Numbered from the stretch's first letter, positions 32,281 through 42,425 are shown. The stretch: DNA of 48,816 bases from Clostridiales bacterium (GCA_012842605.1 DUSN01000053.1:1-48816); one strand, 5' to 3'. Made by a program: numbers and translations. The notes: generated from the sequence alone by a model not told the origin.

Positions 32281-34974
32281 TTATGCCATAAAGTTCCTTA
32301 AAATCATGTTCAAAATGCCTCCATGCCGGTAATATTCCACCTCTACGCTGCTGTCCAGCCTGGCAACTGCCTTAAATTCTATCTTAGCTCCGTCTTTATT
32401 AACTCCTGTTATATCCAGTATTTTATTGGGAAGCAGATCAGCAATACCTTTTATTTCAAAGGTTTCTTCGCCTGTAATGCCCAATGATTCAGCATTTTCA
32501 TTTTCCATAAACTGAAGAGGAAGTACGCCCATTCCGATCAAGTTGCTTCGATGGATTCTTTCAAAGCTTTGGGCTATTACTGCCTTCACGCCCAGCAAGG
32601 CAGTTCCCTTTGCAGCCCAGTCCCTGGAGCTGCCTGTGCCGTATTCCCTGCCTGCAATGACAATCAGCGGGATGCCTTCTTCCTTATATCTCATGGCAGC
32701 TTTGTATATGGTCATTATTTCATTGCTTGGTATATGCTTTGTATAACCTCCCTCCACACCGGGAATCATCCTGTTTCGAATACGGATATTGGCAAAAGTT
32801 CCCCTCATCATGACTTCATGAGAACCTCTCCTGGACCCGTATGAGTTGAAATGCTGGGGATCTACATTTTGGGAAGTCAGATGAATGCCGGCATCTGAAG
32901 TTTCGGGAATGCTGCCTGCAGGTGAAATATGATCGGTAGTTACCGTATCGCCAAAAATAGCCAGAACCCTTGCGCCTGTAATATCCTTTGCCTGCTCCGG
33001 TTCCAGGTTCATACTTTCAAAGAAAGGAGGCCGCTTGATATAGGTTGAGGATTTCTGCCACTTGTATATCTTTTCATCGGTTGCAGGCAGGCTGTTCCAG
33101 AGATCATTTTTATGAAATATATCCTTATACTTCTGAACATACATCTCAGGCTTAATGAATGCATGGATGGCATCCGCTATTTCCCGGGGTTCCGGCCAGA
33201 TATCCCTTAAGTAGACCGGTCGATTTTGAGCACCGTATCCGATAGGTTCCGAGTTGAAATCTATGTTGACTGTGCCTGCCAGGCCAAATGCAACCACCAG
33301 CATAGGAGAAGCCAGGAAATTCATTTTAGTCCTTGAGTGAATACGCCCTTCAAAGTTCCGGTTTCCGCTTAATACCGCAGCTACTGTCATATCATGTTTA
33401 TCTATGGCTTCAGACACCTCATCTGTCAGCGGGCCGCTGTTGCCGATGCAAGTGGTGCACCCATAACCCACAATATTATAGCCTAATTTTTCCAGGTACG
33501 GTAGCAGGCCGGATTTCTCAAGGTATTCGGTTACCACCAGTGAACCTGGAGCAAGGCTGCTTTTTACATATTTGGGCTTGGTTAATCCCAGCTCTGCTGC
33601 TTTTTTGGCCAGGAGCCCTGCTCCTATGATTACTGCCGGATTGGATGTATTGGTGCAGCTTGTGATTGCTGATATAACAACTGCGCCTGCTTTCAGCTGC
33701 TCAGTACTGCCATCTTTGTATCTAATCTCAACTGACTCATTGATTTTCTTTTCATCAAGTTGGTAGCCGCCCTTGCTGACAGGAGCTTTTAGCAAGCTGT
33801 GCACTGTATTTTTCAATTCTTTAAGGGGAATACGGTCCTGGGGTCTCCTGGGACCTGCAATACTTGGCTCCACAGTTGAAAGGTCTAAGTGAAGCTCAGC
33901 TGTAAACAAAGGTTTCTCAGAGTCTTCAGTACGATATAATCCCTGTGCCTTGTAGTATTTCTCCACCATAGCAATTTGCTCTTCACTGCGGCCTGTTGCT
34001 TTTAGGTAATCCAAGGTCTTCTGGTCTACAGGGAAATATGCTGCAGTTGCTCCGTACTCAGGGCACATGTTGGCAATAGTTGCCCTGTCTTCTACGCTTA
34101 TATTGCTTACGCCCTCTCCGAAAAACTCCACAAACTTCCCTACAACCCCGGTCTTGCGCAAAATACTGGTAATGGTAAGAACCAGGTCGGTTGCTGTTGT
34201 GCCTGCTGGCAGGCTGCCGGTTAATTCAAATCCAATTATATCCGGCAGCAGGAAATAAAGGGGCTGCCCCAGCATGCAGGCTTCCGCCTCTATTCCGCCT
34301 ACACCCCAGCCCAGCACTCCGATGCCATTTATCATTGTTGTATGGGAATCGGTGCCTACAAGGGTATCGGGGAAAATTACGTCTTCATCCTCCGACTTCC
34401 CGGAGGCTGCCACTGTGGCAATATACTCCAGGTTTACCTGGTGCACTATGCCGATAGACGGAGGAAATACACGAAAATTGTCAAAAGCATTCTGAGCCCA
34501 TTTTAAAAGTTCATAGCGCTCAGCATTTCTTTCAAATTCCTTTTCTACATTGTATTTCAGCGATTCTCCTGAGCCAAAAGAATCTACATTTACAGAATGG
34601 TCAATGATAAGATCAACTGGAACTGCAGGATTTATCAGGCTTGCATCTCCTCCCATTTCATGCATCTTGTCACGCATGGCAGCTAAGTCAACTACCACCG
34701 GGACCCCGGTAAAGTCCTGCAATATAATTCGGGACGGCATAAAGGGAATTTCTTCATTTGTTCCTTTACCGGACCAGTTTGCAATCCTCTTTATATGTTC
34801 CATGGTTACAAGCCTGCCATCATAATTCCTCAGTGCATTCTCCAGCAGAATCTTCAATGAATATGGCAGTTTGGATGTATCAGTTCCCAACTCATCAAGT
34901 GATGTAATGTCATAATAGGCAAACTCCTTGCCGCCTATGGTAAGGTATTTCTTGTTAATTCCAAACTTATTCAT
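32281..34974 (-). CDS. acnA: Aconitate hydratase (AcnA)
   Basis: The enzyme interconverts citrate and isocitrate in the TCA cycle. The 897-residue protein has the IRP1/AcnA architecture: [4Fe-4S] cysteine motifs SAITSCTNTSNP (one Cys) and GYGCTTCIGNSGPL (two Cys), the DSHTTMINGIGVLGWGVGG core (about 214-232) and the C-terminal swivel domain with VIAGREYGTGSSRDWAAKG. The start ATG follows GAGGTAGTGAAAAA. Presence of a full-length AcnA suggests a functional citrate branch feeding 2-oxoglutarate/glutamate. The CBS pyrophosphatase gene follows closely and may be co-transcribed. Confidence 0.97.
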   Translation of the reverse strand: MNKFGINKKYLTIGGKEFAYYDITSLDELGTDTSKLPYSLKILLENALRNYDGRLVTMEHIKRIANWSGKGTNEEIPFMPSRIILQDFTGVPVVVDLAAMRDKMHEMGGDASLINPAVPVDLIIDHSVNVDSFGSGESLKYNVEKEFERNAERYELLKWAQNAFDNFRVFPPSIGIVHQVNLEYIATVAASGKSEDEDVIFPDTLVGTDSHTTMINGIGVLGWGVGGIEAEACMLGQPLYFLLPDIIGFELTGSLPAGTTATDLVLTITSILRKTGVVGKFVEFFGEGVSNISVEDRATIANMCPEYGATAAYFPVDQKTLDYLKATGRSEEQIAMVEKYYKAQGLYRTEDSEKPLFTAELHLDLSTVEPSIAGPRRPQDRIPLKELKNTVHSLLKAPVSKGGYQLDEKKINESVEIRYKDGSTEQLKAGAVVISAITSCTNTSNPAVIIGAGLLAKKAAELGLTKPKYVKSSLAPGSLVVTEYLEKSGLLPYLEKLGYNIVGYGCTTCIGNSGPLTDEVSEAIDKHDMTVAAVLSGNRNFEGRIHSRTKMNFLASPMLVVAFGLAGTVNIDFNSEPIGYGAQNRPVYLRDIWPEPREIADAIHAFIKPEMYVQKYKDIFHKNDLWNSLPATDEKIYKWQKSSTYIKRPPFFESMNLEPEQAKDITGARVLAIFGDTVTTDHISPAGSIPETSDAGIHLTSQNVDPQHFNSYGSRRGSHEVMMRGTFANIRIRNRMIPGVEGGYTKHIPSNEIMTIYKAAMRYKEEGIPLIVIAGREYGTGSSRDWAAKGTALLGVKAVIAQSFERIHRSNLIGMGVLPLQFMENENAESLGITGEETFEIKGIADLLPNKILDITGVNKDGAKIEFKAVARLDSSVEVEYYRHGGILNMILRNFMA

Positions 34975-35194
34975 TTTTTCACTACCTCACTTATTATTAT
35001 CTTCAGGAGTTATTATAACCTTAACAGCCTTGTGTGAACCCGGTATTTCTAAACTTGCTTTTTCACGGAACATGCAATTAACTTAGATAAACAAAAAAGC
35101 CAAAAAACTGCCGGATAAACTGACAGCTTTTTAGCTGTTATTTTAGATTTTTTTATGCCTTGAATACCCTGATAGATTAGTGATAGTCCAGCGC

Positions 35195-36331
35195 TTATTC
35201 TATTTGAAGCATTTCATAGGTTAAATCCCTTATTCTGGGGTGCACTATATTATAGGCATAATCACAGCCACGGACATGCTGGGCATAGCAAATTGCCAGC
35301 TTGTTTTTTGTATCAATTAGTGCATATGCTCCGGCAGCACCATCCCATCCAAATTCACCAATCGGGCTTTTTGCGCCTGAAATTTCCTTATCAATCATAG
35401 TTCGCACGCCCAGACCGTAGCTGTAACCAATCTTACCAAACTCGTCAAATTTTTTCTTAGCTTCACCGCTTAACTGGTCTGTCTGCATCAGCTTAATAGA
35501 TTGAGGGGTTAAAAGCTGATAGCCTCCAGCGCTCATTCCATCATTGCACATAGCGTCCAAGTACAGCATTAAATCGTTCACAGTGGAAATAAGCCCTGCG
35601 CCGCCGCTTTTGTAATTCTCTGTGATTACATAAATATTATCTGAAGTTATGGGGACAGATGTCTGAGTCTTTGGCCTGTATGTAAACTGATCTGCCATTC
35701 GTGCCTTCCTGTCGGGGGTGAGGTCAAATCCGGTGTCCTTCATTCCTAAAGGTTTGATTATGTTTTCATCCAGATACTTGTCAAAGGAAATGCCTGACAC
35801 TTCCTCTATCACTGCACCAAGTACATCATGGCTTAAACTGTACTGATAACTTGTTCCCGGTTCAAAGTCCAGGGGTTCTTCAGCCAGCGCTTTTATAATC
35901 TGGCGTGTTGAAGCCTGCCCGTTAGTTTCCTTTACCACCTTTAAGATGGACGGAGCAGCTATATTGTAATTCAGGCCGCTTTGCATTGTCATTAGATGCC
36001 GTATTGTCATTACGTTCTTAGCCGGCTTTACTTCAGATCCGCTTTTTACATATAAATTCCTGTACTCAGGAAGATATTCATATACGGGATCATCAAGACC
36101 GATGCGGTTCTTTTCCACCAACTGCATGACTGCTGTGCATGTGAACAATTTGGTTACCGAAAACAACCAATAAGTAGTATCTTCTGTGATTGGTTTTGTC
36201 CTGCCTGCATCCGCATATCCAGCCATATGGCGGTATACAGGCCTGCGGTTTTGATATACGGCACAATCACATCCTGGTATGCCGGACTTCTCAAGTGAAT
36301 CTAAAAAATTCGTCAGTTCATATCCAACCAT
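35195..36331 (-). CDS. Serine hydrolase, class C beta-lactamase-like
   Basis: The 378-residue protein belongs to the beta-lactamase/PBP4* family of serine hydrolases. The SxxK motif SVTK is at 58-61 and the YxN/S-type motif is in YQYSLSH (about 160-166); an H-G-type motif near the C-terminus is less clear. No signal peptide is visible, so the enzyme is probably cytosolic, more like esterase EstB than a secreted penicillin-binding protein. It is transcribed alone, divergent from the RsuA-type gene. The substrate is unknown; true beta-lactamase activity is not to be assumed. An antisense shadow frame runs through its 5' half. Confidence 0.87.
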   Translation of the reverse strand: MVGYELTNFLDSLEKSGIPGCDCAVYQNRRPVYRHMAGYADAGRTKPITEDTTYWLFSVTKLFTCTAVMQLVEKNRIGLDDPVYEYLPEYRNLYVKSGSEVKPAKNVMTIRHLMTMQSGLNYNIAAPSILKVVKETNGQASTRQIIKALAEEPLDFEPGTSYQYSLSHDVLGAVIEEVSGISFDKYLDENIIKPLGMKDTGFDLTPDRKARMADQFTYRPKTQTSVPITSDNIYVITENYKSGGAGLISTVNDLMLYLDAMCNDGMSAGGYQLLTPQSIKLMQTDQLSGEAKKKFDEFGKIGYSYGLGVRTMIDKEISGAKSPIGEFGWDGAAGAYALIDTKNKLAICYAQHVRGCDYAYNIVHPRIRDLTYEMLQIE

Positions 36332-36431
36332 TTTATGGCCCCCTCTTCATTCTGCAAATTACTATACCTATTTTATATCATTTAATATCAATTTTGCACC
36401 ACTCAATGTCAAAATACTTTCTAAGAATTTA

Positions 36432-36440
36432 TGTTATAAT
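36432..36440 (+). promoter_or_regulatory. Extended -10 promoter of the pseudouridine synthase gene
   Basis: TGT directly precedes TATAAT (36435-36440), giving an extended -10 (TGnTATAAT). There is no good -35 box at the expected distance, as usual for this class. The ATG is 43 bases downstream. Confidence 0.45.
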
Positions 36441-36483
36441 AAATTACAGCAGACAGCTATCAAAAACAAAAAGGATAAAACAA

Positions 36484-37221
36484 ATGAAGAAAACAAGATT
36501 GGACAAAATACTGGCAAACTCAGGCTGCGGAAGCCGCAAAGAAGTAAAAGCCCTAATTAAGTCCGGAAGCGTAACTGTTACAGGAAAAATCATTAAGGAT
36601 CCCGGGTACCAGGTTGACTTAAGCACAGATTCAATAGAGGTTGACGGAGAAGTTCTTGATTACAGGGAGTTCTGCTACCTGATGATGAATAAGCCTGCCG
36701 GGGTCATTTCTGCATCATGGGACCGGGAAAGCAGAACTGTTATAGACCTGCTTCCTGAACCATACAGAAATATGAAGCTGTTCCCGGCCGGCCGCCTGGA
36801 TAAGGATACAGAGGGCCTTCTGCTTCTTACCAATGACGGGCAGCTGGCACATAAGCTTCTTTCTCCCAAAAAACATGTGCCCAAAACATACTACGCCAAA
36901 GTATCCGGAAAGGTAGGACCGGAGGATATTCAAGTTTTCAGGCAGGGCATTCAACTGGATGATAACTTCAAGACCCTTCCTGCTATGCTTGAGGTGCTAC
37001 AGGCCGGAGAGGATTCAGAGGTTATGGTAACAATTTATGAAGGCAAATTTCATCAGATTAAGCGCATGTTTGAGGCAGTAGGAAAAAAAGTAAAATACTT
37101 AAAGCGTATATCCATGGGCAGCCTGAAGCTGGACGAAAATCTGCCGGCTGGCTCTTTCCGTGAGCTTACCGAAGCAGAACTGGATGAATTAAAAATGCTG
37201 GTTAATCACATTGATCAGTAA
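36484..37221 (+). CDS. RsuA/RluB-family pseudouridine synthase
   Basis: The enzyme isomerises a uridine in rRNA. I place the start at ATG 36484, giving 245 residues; an open frame continues upstream to 36190 but it runs through the divergent gene. The N-terminal S4 RNA-binding domain is about 4-60 and the catalytic core has the GRLDKDTEGLLLLTNDG motif with catalytic Asp106. The MMNKPAGV and KTYYAKV segments are also typical. Length and motif order are those of RsuA/RluB/RluE. Target uridine (16S 516 or 23S 2605) cannot be decided. The RsmC-like methyltransferase gene follows 66 bases downstream, forming a small rRNA-modification pair. Confidence 0.93.
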   Translation: MKKTRLDKILANSGCGSRKEVKALIKSGSVTVTGKIIKDPGYQVDLSTDSIEVDGEVLDYREFCYLMMNKPAGVISASWDRESRTVIDLLPEPYRNMKLFPAGRLDKDTEGLLLLTNDGQLAHKLLSPKKHVPKTYYAKVSGKVGPEDIQVFRQGIQLDDNFKTLPAMLEVLQAGEDSEVMVTIYEGKFHQIKRMFEAVGKKVKYLKRISMGSLKLDENLPAGSFRELTEAELDELKMLVNHIDQ

Positions 37222-37287
37222 TAAACCAAAGCCAAATACAAAACAATAAAAAATTCGATAAGGATTATAAGGGAGTTTTGATATAAG

Positions 37288-37884
37288 ATGGAGCATTATT
37301 ATACACATGACCCTCAAAGTCCCCATGACATTAAAAGCATTGCTTTTTCTGCAAATGATATTAACCTGGTTTTATATACCGATACAGGGGTGTTTTCCAG
37401 GGACAAGGTGGATTACGGCAGTGAAGCAATGATTAAATCATTGCCTCGATTGACCGGGAAAATTCTCGACCTTGGCTGCGGGTATGGAGTAATTGGACTT
37501 AGTATCGCCAAAATGAATCCTGATGCACATGTAACCATGGTTGATATAAATCAGCGTGCGGTGGAACTGGCTGTTAAGAATATAGAAAGGAATAAAATAA
37601 AAAATGCCGAAGCTTATGTAAGCGACGGCTTTCAGAAGGTAGATGGCTTGTTTAATGCCATAGTAAGCAATCCCCCAATCAGGGCAGGAAAGAGTGTGAT
37701 CTACCCTTTGTTTGAAGAGAGCATAAACTATCTTCACCCAGGCGGATCCCTGTACCTGGTTATTCAGAAAAAACAAGGCGCTAAGTCTGCAGTTGATAAA
37801 TTGATATCAGTTTTCGGAAACTGCGAGGTAATCAACAAAAAAGGCGGCTATTGGATTCTTAAAAGCAGCAAGTTGTCATCCTAA
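37288..37884 (+). CDS. RsmC-like class I SAM methyltransferase
   Basis: The 198-residue protein has the SAM-binding motif DLGCGYG (61-67) and the N6/N2-guanine-type motif NPPIRAGK (128-135). The sequence matches the C-terminal catalytic domain of RsmC, which methylates G1207 of 16S rRNA; Gram-positive members are commonly single-domain like this one. The start ATG follows TAAGGGAGTTTTGATATAAG. It follows the pseudouridine synthase gene in the same direction, consistent with co-expression. The 3' end overlaps the convergent HAD gene by 9 bases. True target unproven. Confidence 0.88.
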   Translation: MEHYYTHDPQSPHDIKSIAFSANDINLVLYTDTGVFSRDKVDYGSEAMIKSLPRLTGKILDLGCGYGVIGLSIAKMNPDAHVTMVDINQRAVELAVKNIERNKIKNAEAYVSDGFQKVDGLFNAIVSNPPIRAGKSVIYPLFEESINYLHPGGSLYLVIQKKQGAKSAVDKLISVFGNCEVINKKGGYWILKSSKLSS

Positions 37885-38589
37885 GCGCGGAAGTTCACAA
37901 ACAAACTTGTAAAAATCTTCATAGGTGCCCTGGTAGTCGCAAACGATGGGCTGGTTACTCCTGTTGATCAGGTGATTTGTAATAAGATATGTTTTTATTC
38001 CCAGCATGGAAGCTATCATATCTTCCTGTACATCATTGCCTACCATCAGGCACTGCTCAGGCCTCTTTCCGATGGATTCAAGCACTTCAGTGTAAAACTC
38101 AAGGTTTGGCTTGCAATAGCAGTTTTTCTCATAGCATGATACATATATGAAGTCCTCCGGCTTAAGACCTGCCCAGTTAATGCGATACAAAATGGCTTTA
38201 TTAGGAAACAATGGGTTTGTTGCTATTACCAGTGAGTATCCCTTGCTCTTAAGAACATCTACTGCATCCTTAACCAACGGGGATGATTCCACAGATTCAC
38301 GGACCTTTAGGAAACCTTCGTCATAGAAACGGTCAAATCTGTCTATATATACTGAAATATCACTGTTAATCAGTTTTCCGAAAGTATCCATAAAAACCTG
38401 TTCATTTGTCTTTTTCTCCAGGCTGGATATCATGGCTTTTGTACCCGCCCATACATAGCTGACCAGCTTGTCCGCTTCAATTATATCATGAAAAGTCCTG
38501 CCCATTTCTCCGAAATATATTCTCATGAATTCATCCATATCCAGCGGCAGCAGCGTACCATCCAGGTCAAATAAAATTGTGTCCAGCAA
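37876..38589 (-). CDS. HAD-superfamily hydrolase
   Basis: A 237-residue HAD hydrolase with motif I DLDGT (nucleophile Asp8 and Asp10), motif II in VIATN (about 127-131), motif III lysine in the CYCKPN region and motif IV GNDVQEDMIAS. The start is TTG 38587-38589, supported by AGGAGGTGG shortly upstream; there is no ATG alternative. The cap domain is helical, as in class I phosphatases such as phosphoglycolate phosphatase or pyrophosphatases. The substrate is not identifiable. The gene stands alone on the minus strand, with its 3' end overlapping the rRNA methyltransferase gene by 9 bases. Confidence 0.88.
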   Translation of the reverse strand: MLDTILFDLDGTLLPLDMDEFMRIYFGEMGRTFHDIIEADKLVSYVWAGTKAMISSLEKKTNEQVFMDTFGKLINSDISVYIDRFDRFYDEGFLKVRESVESSPLVKDAVDVLKSKGYSLVIATNPLFPNKAILYRINWAGLKPEDFIYVSCYEKNCYCKPNLEFYTEVLESIGKRPEQCLMVGNDVQEDMIASMLGIKTYLITNHLINRSNQPIVCDYQGTYEDFYKFVCELPRLG

Positions 38590-38693
38590 CTAGGCCACCT
38601 CCTGTGCTACATTATAACAGCAGTACCAATCAAAATACAACCTGAAAAAACAAGCCGGAAGCAAGGATGGACTGATGTGCAGGCAGGCAGCAG

Positions 38694-39938
38694 TCAATCG
38701 CTGAATATCACATCGTCTTGGGTTATACCATATTTCAGCTTTTTACTATACTCAAGAATCCGGTTGATTACTCTCTCACGGTCTTCCCCCTTAAGCAGGG
38801 TGGGTTGATAATCGTTAACATCACTTCTGGATGACACGCTGCAGGCATATACTATCCCGTCATTTCCTACCAATTCCTTATTTTTAAAGGTAAAAATGCA
38901 TTGAAATATAAAGGTATCCTTATCAGCCGGGTTGCGGTTGCCTCCAAAGCAAAAATTTGCCAGGCTGTATACTATGTACTTGTCCTTATATTTGTCAATT
39001 CCCTGAATCACATGGGGATGATGACCTATTACAATATCAGCACCCTGGTCAATACAAAACCGGCCTAGTTCAATCTGTACTGAATTGGGATAATTTGATT
39101 TCTCCACACCCCAATGAAATGAAACAATTACCAGGTCTGCATTTTTCCTGACTTCCTCCAGGTCTTTTTTCACGGTATTCATAATATCTGTACTCCAGCC
39201 AGTATAGCCTATGCTCCCAATTGTAATTCCTTTGACTTCATAGTAAGCTGTATACCCTTCTCCTGAATAAAGAATTCCTGCCTGGTCCAGGGTCTTCAGG
39301 GTATCCTTAAAACCTTTTTCCAGGTAATCGTATATATGATTATTGGAGATATTGACCATCTCAATGCTGCCTTCTTTAAGGATATTTACATAAGAAGGGT
39401 CACCTTTAAATCTGAATCTTTTCTCAGCCTTTTCCTTTGCTGTTGTAAATGTAGTCTCCAAATTTACCAAAGTTAAATCATCGTTCTGGAATATGTGCTT
39501 AACTCCTCTGAAAAAGTAGGAATCATCTTTACCAATCTTCTCATAACGATACGGAAAGGAATTCAGATATGTAAAGGTTTCATCTGTGCCAATAGTACAG
39601 TCTCCGGCAAATGAAATCCGGATCTCTGTCAGTTCCTCCTCCGGGGGATTATCACTGGGTTGGACAGGAGGTTGTTCTGAGGGCTGGCTCGGGTTTTCTG
39701 TCTGTTCCGGCGGCGGGCTTTCGGTATTAACCGGTAATGGGCTTATTGTGTCTTCCGGCAGCGGACTGCTTGTATCATCCGGATATTCATCATCCGTCCA
39801 ATCCGGATGCGGCCCATTGACCGCCACCTTTCCGGGGTTATCATCAGTATTAACGAATAGCTGTTCATGAAGCCCGCTGAACCAGTAAACTAAGCCTAAT
39901 ACCAGTAATAAGAAAATAATGAAAACAGTTCTTTTCAT
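38694..39938 (-). CDS. CapA-family (poly-gamma-glutamate/metallophosphatase-like) membrane protein
   Basis: A 414-residue protein with an N-terminal membrane helix (about 4-18), a low-complexity Pro/Ser/Thr/Asp linker of five Pro-rich repeats (about 45-100), and a CapA/PgsA domain (about 105-400). The metallophosphatase-like metal sites are visible in SFAGDCTIG, NISNNHIYDY and IGHHPHVIQGI. CapA proteins help make or anchor extracellular poly-gamma-glutamate, but many clostridial members without capB/capC have undefined roles. The linker resembles the Pro-rich tail of the LCP protein at the window's left end, suggesting a wall-spanning extension. It is upstream of no obvious partner; acetate kinase lies 69 bases away. 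Confidence 0.85.
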   Translation of the reverse strand: MKRTVFIIFLLLVLGLVYWFSGLHEQLFVNTDDNPGKVAVNGPHPDWTDDEYPDDTSSPLPEDTISPLPVNTESPPPEQTENPSQPSEQPPVQPSDNPPEEELTEIRISFAGDCTIGTDETFTYLNSFPYRYEKIGKDDSYFFRGVKHIFQNDDLTLVNLETTFTTAKEKAEKRFRFKGDPSYVNILKEGSIEMVNISNNHIYDYLEKGFKDTLKTLDQAGILYSGEGYTAYYEVKGITIGSIGYTGWSTDIMNTVKKDLEEVRKNADLVIVSFHWGVEKSNYPNSVQIELGRFCIDQGADIVIGHHPHVIQGIDKYKDKYIVYSLANFCFGGNRNPADKDTFIFQCIFTFKNKELVGNDGIVYACSVSSRSDVNDYQPTLLKGEDRERVINRILEYSKKLKYGITQDDVIFSD

Positions 39939-40007
39939 TCTTTCACACCCCTATATTGCATAATAAGGACAAGATTGCAGAAAAGAATAATTTATTCCTG
40001 AGATTAA

Positions 40008-41273
40008 CTATCTCTCAAACGGATACTCTTCCGGTACTCCTTGTTTCAGGCAGCCAACAAACAACGTGTCATATCCTATTACAATTTCCTCATCAGTTGG
40101 GATTACCAGTACCGACAAATTACTGCCGTCAGCAAGAGTGCATTTGGCGATTTCCATTTCCTGTTTTGCCATATTGTTTTCCTCTTTGATGTGAAAAGGC
40201 AGATTCTCCAAGAATGATAGTATTCTGGCTCTTACATACCCTTCATTTTCACCGATGCCCGCTGTGAATACTATTGCATGGGGCTTGGATAAGGTTGCAA
40301 AGTAGGCTCCTATGTATTTGGCAACACGGTATGCATATACTGACAAAGCAGTTTGAGCTTTTGAATCCCCTTCTATAGCGCCTTGTCTGATATCCTGCAT
40401 CATAGATACTCCAGCCAGGGCTTTCAGGCCGCCTTCCTTGTTCAACGCCCTCATAACACTTTGGTAAGCTTCGATTTTAGGCAGCCCTTTATCATCTGCC
40501 AGTTTATCTGCAACATATGAAATAATAGCAGGATCTATATCTCCCGTACGGGTACCCATAACCAATCCTTCAAGGGGAGTAAAACCCATGCTGGTATCAA
40601 CAGATTTGCCGTTTTGTATCTTGGTTATACTGCAGCCATTGCCAAGATGCACGGTAATTCCGTTGAATTGATTAAAGGGTATTCCTAAGAACCTGGCTGC
40701 CCTTTTTGCCACATACAGGTGTGAAGTTCCATGAAATCCGTATCTTCGCACTTTATAGTTCTGATACCATTCATCGGGAATTGCGTAGCGGAAGGCATGC
40801 TCCGGCATTCTTCCGTGAAAAGCTGTATCAAAAACGGCTACGTGGGGAACATTTGGCAGCAGTTTAACAGCTTCCTGAATTCCTGTTAAGTTGGGAGCAT
40901 TGTGCAATGGAGCCAGGGGAATCAATTCCCTTATGGAATCAATAACTTCATCATCGATCAGCACGCTGTGAATATATTTGTCTCCTCCGTGAACCACCCG
41001 GTGCCCTACACCGATTATAGACTCCAGACTAATATTGTTTTTTTTCAATTCACTGAAAATCAATTCCAATGCTTCCTTGTGAGAAGCAACTGCTACCTGG
41101 TGCTTTTGCTTTATACCGTCGAAACTGTATTTGAGCATGCTTCGATCATTGTTGCCTACTTCTTCTACGATCCCGCTGATGTAAGAAAACAGGACACTGT
41201 GCTCATTAAGCTCAAAGAGATTAAATTTCAATGATGAACTGCCGCTGTTAAGTGATAGTATGTATTGCTTCAT
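40008..41273 (-). CDS. ackA: Acetate kinase
   Basis: The enzyme transfers phosphate between acetyl phosphate and ADP, giving ATP and acetate. The 421-residue protein has the acetokinase signature LNSGSSSLKFN at the start, GHRVVHGG (about 86-93), the active-site segment FDTAFHGRMPEHAFRYAIP (about 144-162), HLGNGCSI (about 208-215) and GMGTRTGDIDP-type residues, here VMGTRTGDIDP. It is slightly longer than the usual 395-405. A phosphotransacetylase gene is not adjacent. It lies 48 bases downstream of the nitrilase-family gene, whose stop overlaps a small AGCTTGT/ACAAGCT inverted repeat (41305-41322). Confidence 0.96.
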   Translation of the reverse strand: MKQYILSLNSGSSSLKFNLFELNEHSVLFSYISGIVEEVGNNDRSMLKYSFDGIKQKHQVAVASHKEALELIFSELKKNNISLESIIGVGHRVVHGGDKYIHSVLIDDEVIDSIRELIPLAPLHNAPNLTGIQEAVKLLPNVPHVAVFDTAFHGRMPEHAFRYAIPDEWYQNYKVRRYGFHGTSHLYVAKRAARFLGIPFNQFNGITVHLGNGCSITKIQNGKSVDTSMGFTPLEGLVMGTRTGDIDPAIISYVADKLADDKGLPKIEAYQSVMRALNKEGGLKALAGVSMMQDIRQGAIEGDSKAQTALSVYAYRVAKYIGAYFATLSKPHAIVFTAGIGENEGYVRARILSFLENLPFHIKEENNMAKQEMEIAKCTLADGSNLSVLVIPTDEEIVIGYDTLFVGCLKQGVPEEYPFER

Positions 41274-41321
41274 AGGTTGCCCCCTTAAGATAATTTTTTA
41301 TTTTAGCTTGTTTATACAAGC

Positions 41322-42320
41322 TTATAAACTCATATTCAGTATAAGAATTTCCTCACCGGCCCAGCTTTCAGCTATCTTAACGAAATACTTGTCAGGTTTA
41401 AGGTCTTTATAGCCATACTGTACACTTGCATAATCCTTTTGAAGAATCGATGACTGACCCTCAAAGCACAGATCAAAAAGACACCCTGTCATCATGGGAT
41501 TTAGTGCAAACTTAAAATTATGGCTGTCCATTGCTCTCCAGGCACTTTCCATCCAGCCCTCCTGCTCCTCCCTGAGCCAGGGTTTGCAATTGGCTGATGG
41601 CTGAATTAAAATTTCAGCTCCATGTGCTGCAAGATTACCAACCACATCCTCCTGAAAGCTGTCCAGGCAAATTGCTATCCCCAGCCTTCCAAAGGGAGAG
41701 TCAATAACGTTCAGATCACTCAATGAGCCATTGCTTATGTCAAAGCCATCCTTATCCTCCAGGCCGGGAACCAAATAAACCTTCTTCTGTGATCCAATTA
41801 TCTCCCCGTGCGGGCCAAACACATAACATATATTATATACATCTGACCCGTGAGACAGGAAGTTATTTTTCTTATTCAGCAAAACTTCCTGAATATCCTG
41901 CAAAGAAATATCCGGCAGCAGTATGGAACCTGCCACAATAGTAGTCCTGTACTCCCGTGCCAGCCTGGAAAAGGTATCAAAGTATGCCCTGGCTGCCGTA
42001 TCAGCTCTTGCCAAAGCCAGCGAACGAACCCAGCTGGTTTTATGCAGCAAGCGATTTTTGAATGTACTAATGCCATGACATAAGGTGAGCCTGGTTACAG
42101 CATTCTTAAGAGAGCCTGTACGAAACACCCAGCCGGGTGCATCCAAAAGCACCAATGGTGTACCTACATCTTCAGGGAAAACAATCAGCAATTCTCCGTC
42201 ACCTGAATGGGATCGGCACTGCTCCACAAGGCCGCGGATTTTTGATTCAAAGGTTTCCTTAGTCCTGTAAATATCTGCAGACCAGTTCATTTGTACTGCA
42301 CACAAAACCCTGGACTTCAT
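41322..42320 (-). CDS. Carbon-nitrogen hydrolase (nitrilase superfamily)
   Basis: The 332-residue protein has the Glu-Lys-Cys triad of the nitrilase superfamily: Glu50 in IVFPED, Lys180 in SQKKVYLVPG and Cys219 in AICLDSFQED. These are cytosolic amidases acting on amides, nitriles or N-carbamoyl compounds. It differs from omega-amidase and N-carbamoylputrescine amidase in length, with an insert around 70-110 that I do not recognise. It sits between the DUF1638 gene (105 bases upstream) and acetate kinase. Released carboxylate or ammonia could feed those neighbours, but this is conjecture. Confidence 0.85.
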   Translation of the reverse strand: MKSRVLCAVQMNWSADIYRTKETFESKIRGLVEQCRSHSGDGELLIVFPEDVGTPLVLLDAPGWVFRTGSLKNAVTRLTLCHGISTFKNRLLHKTSWVRSLALARADTAARAYFDTFSRLAREYRTTIVAGSILLPDISLQDIQEVLLNKKNNFLSHGSDVYNICYVFGPHGEIIGSQKKVYLVPGLEDKDGFDISNGSLSDLNVIDSPFGRLGIAICLDSFQEDVVGNLAAHGAEILIQPSANCKPWLREEQEGWMESAWRAMDSHNFKFALNPMMTGCLFDLCFEGQSSILQKDYASVQYGYKDLKPDKYFVKIAESWAGEEILILNMSL

Positions 42321-42425
42321 AAACCAGGCACCCCCCTAACATTATCAGCATGCTGCCTGAAATATAACATGTGCATGCATCCTGTATGTTTTTTCAAACC
42401 CCTGTGTTTACAAGGCAGTACTATC

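Noticed and set aside
36190..36483. N-terminal extension of the pseudouridine synthase frame
   Set aside because: It overlaps the divergent serine hydrolase and precedes the natural S4-domain start at 36484; the peptide is unlike any RsuA N-terminus.
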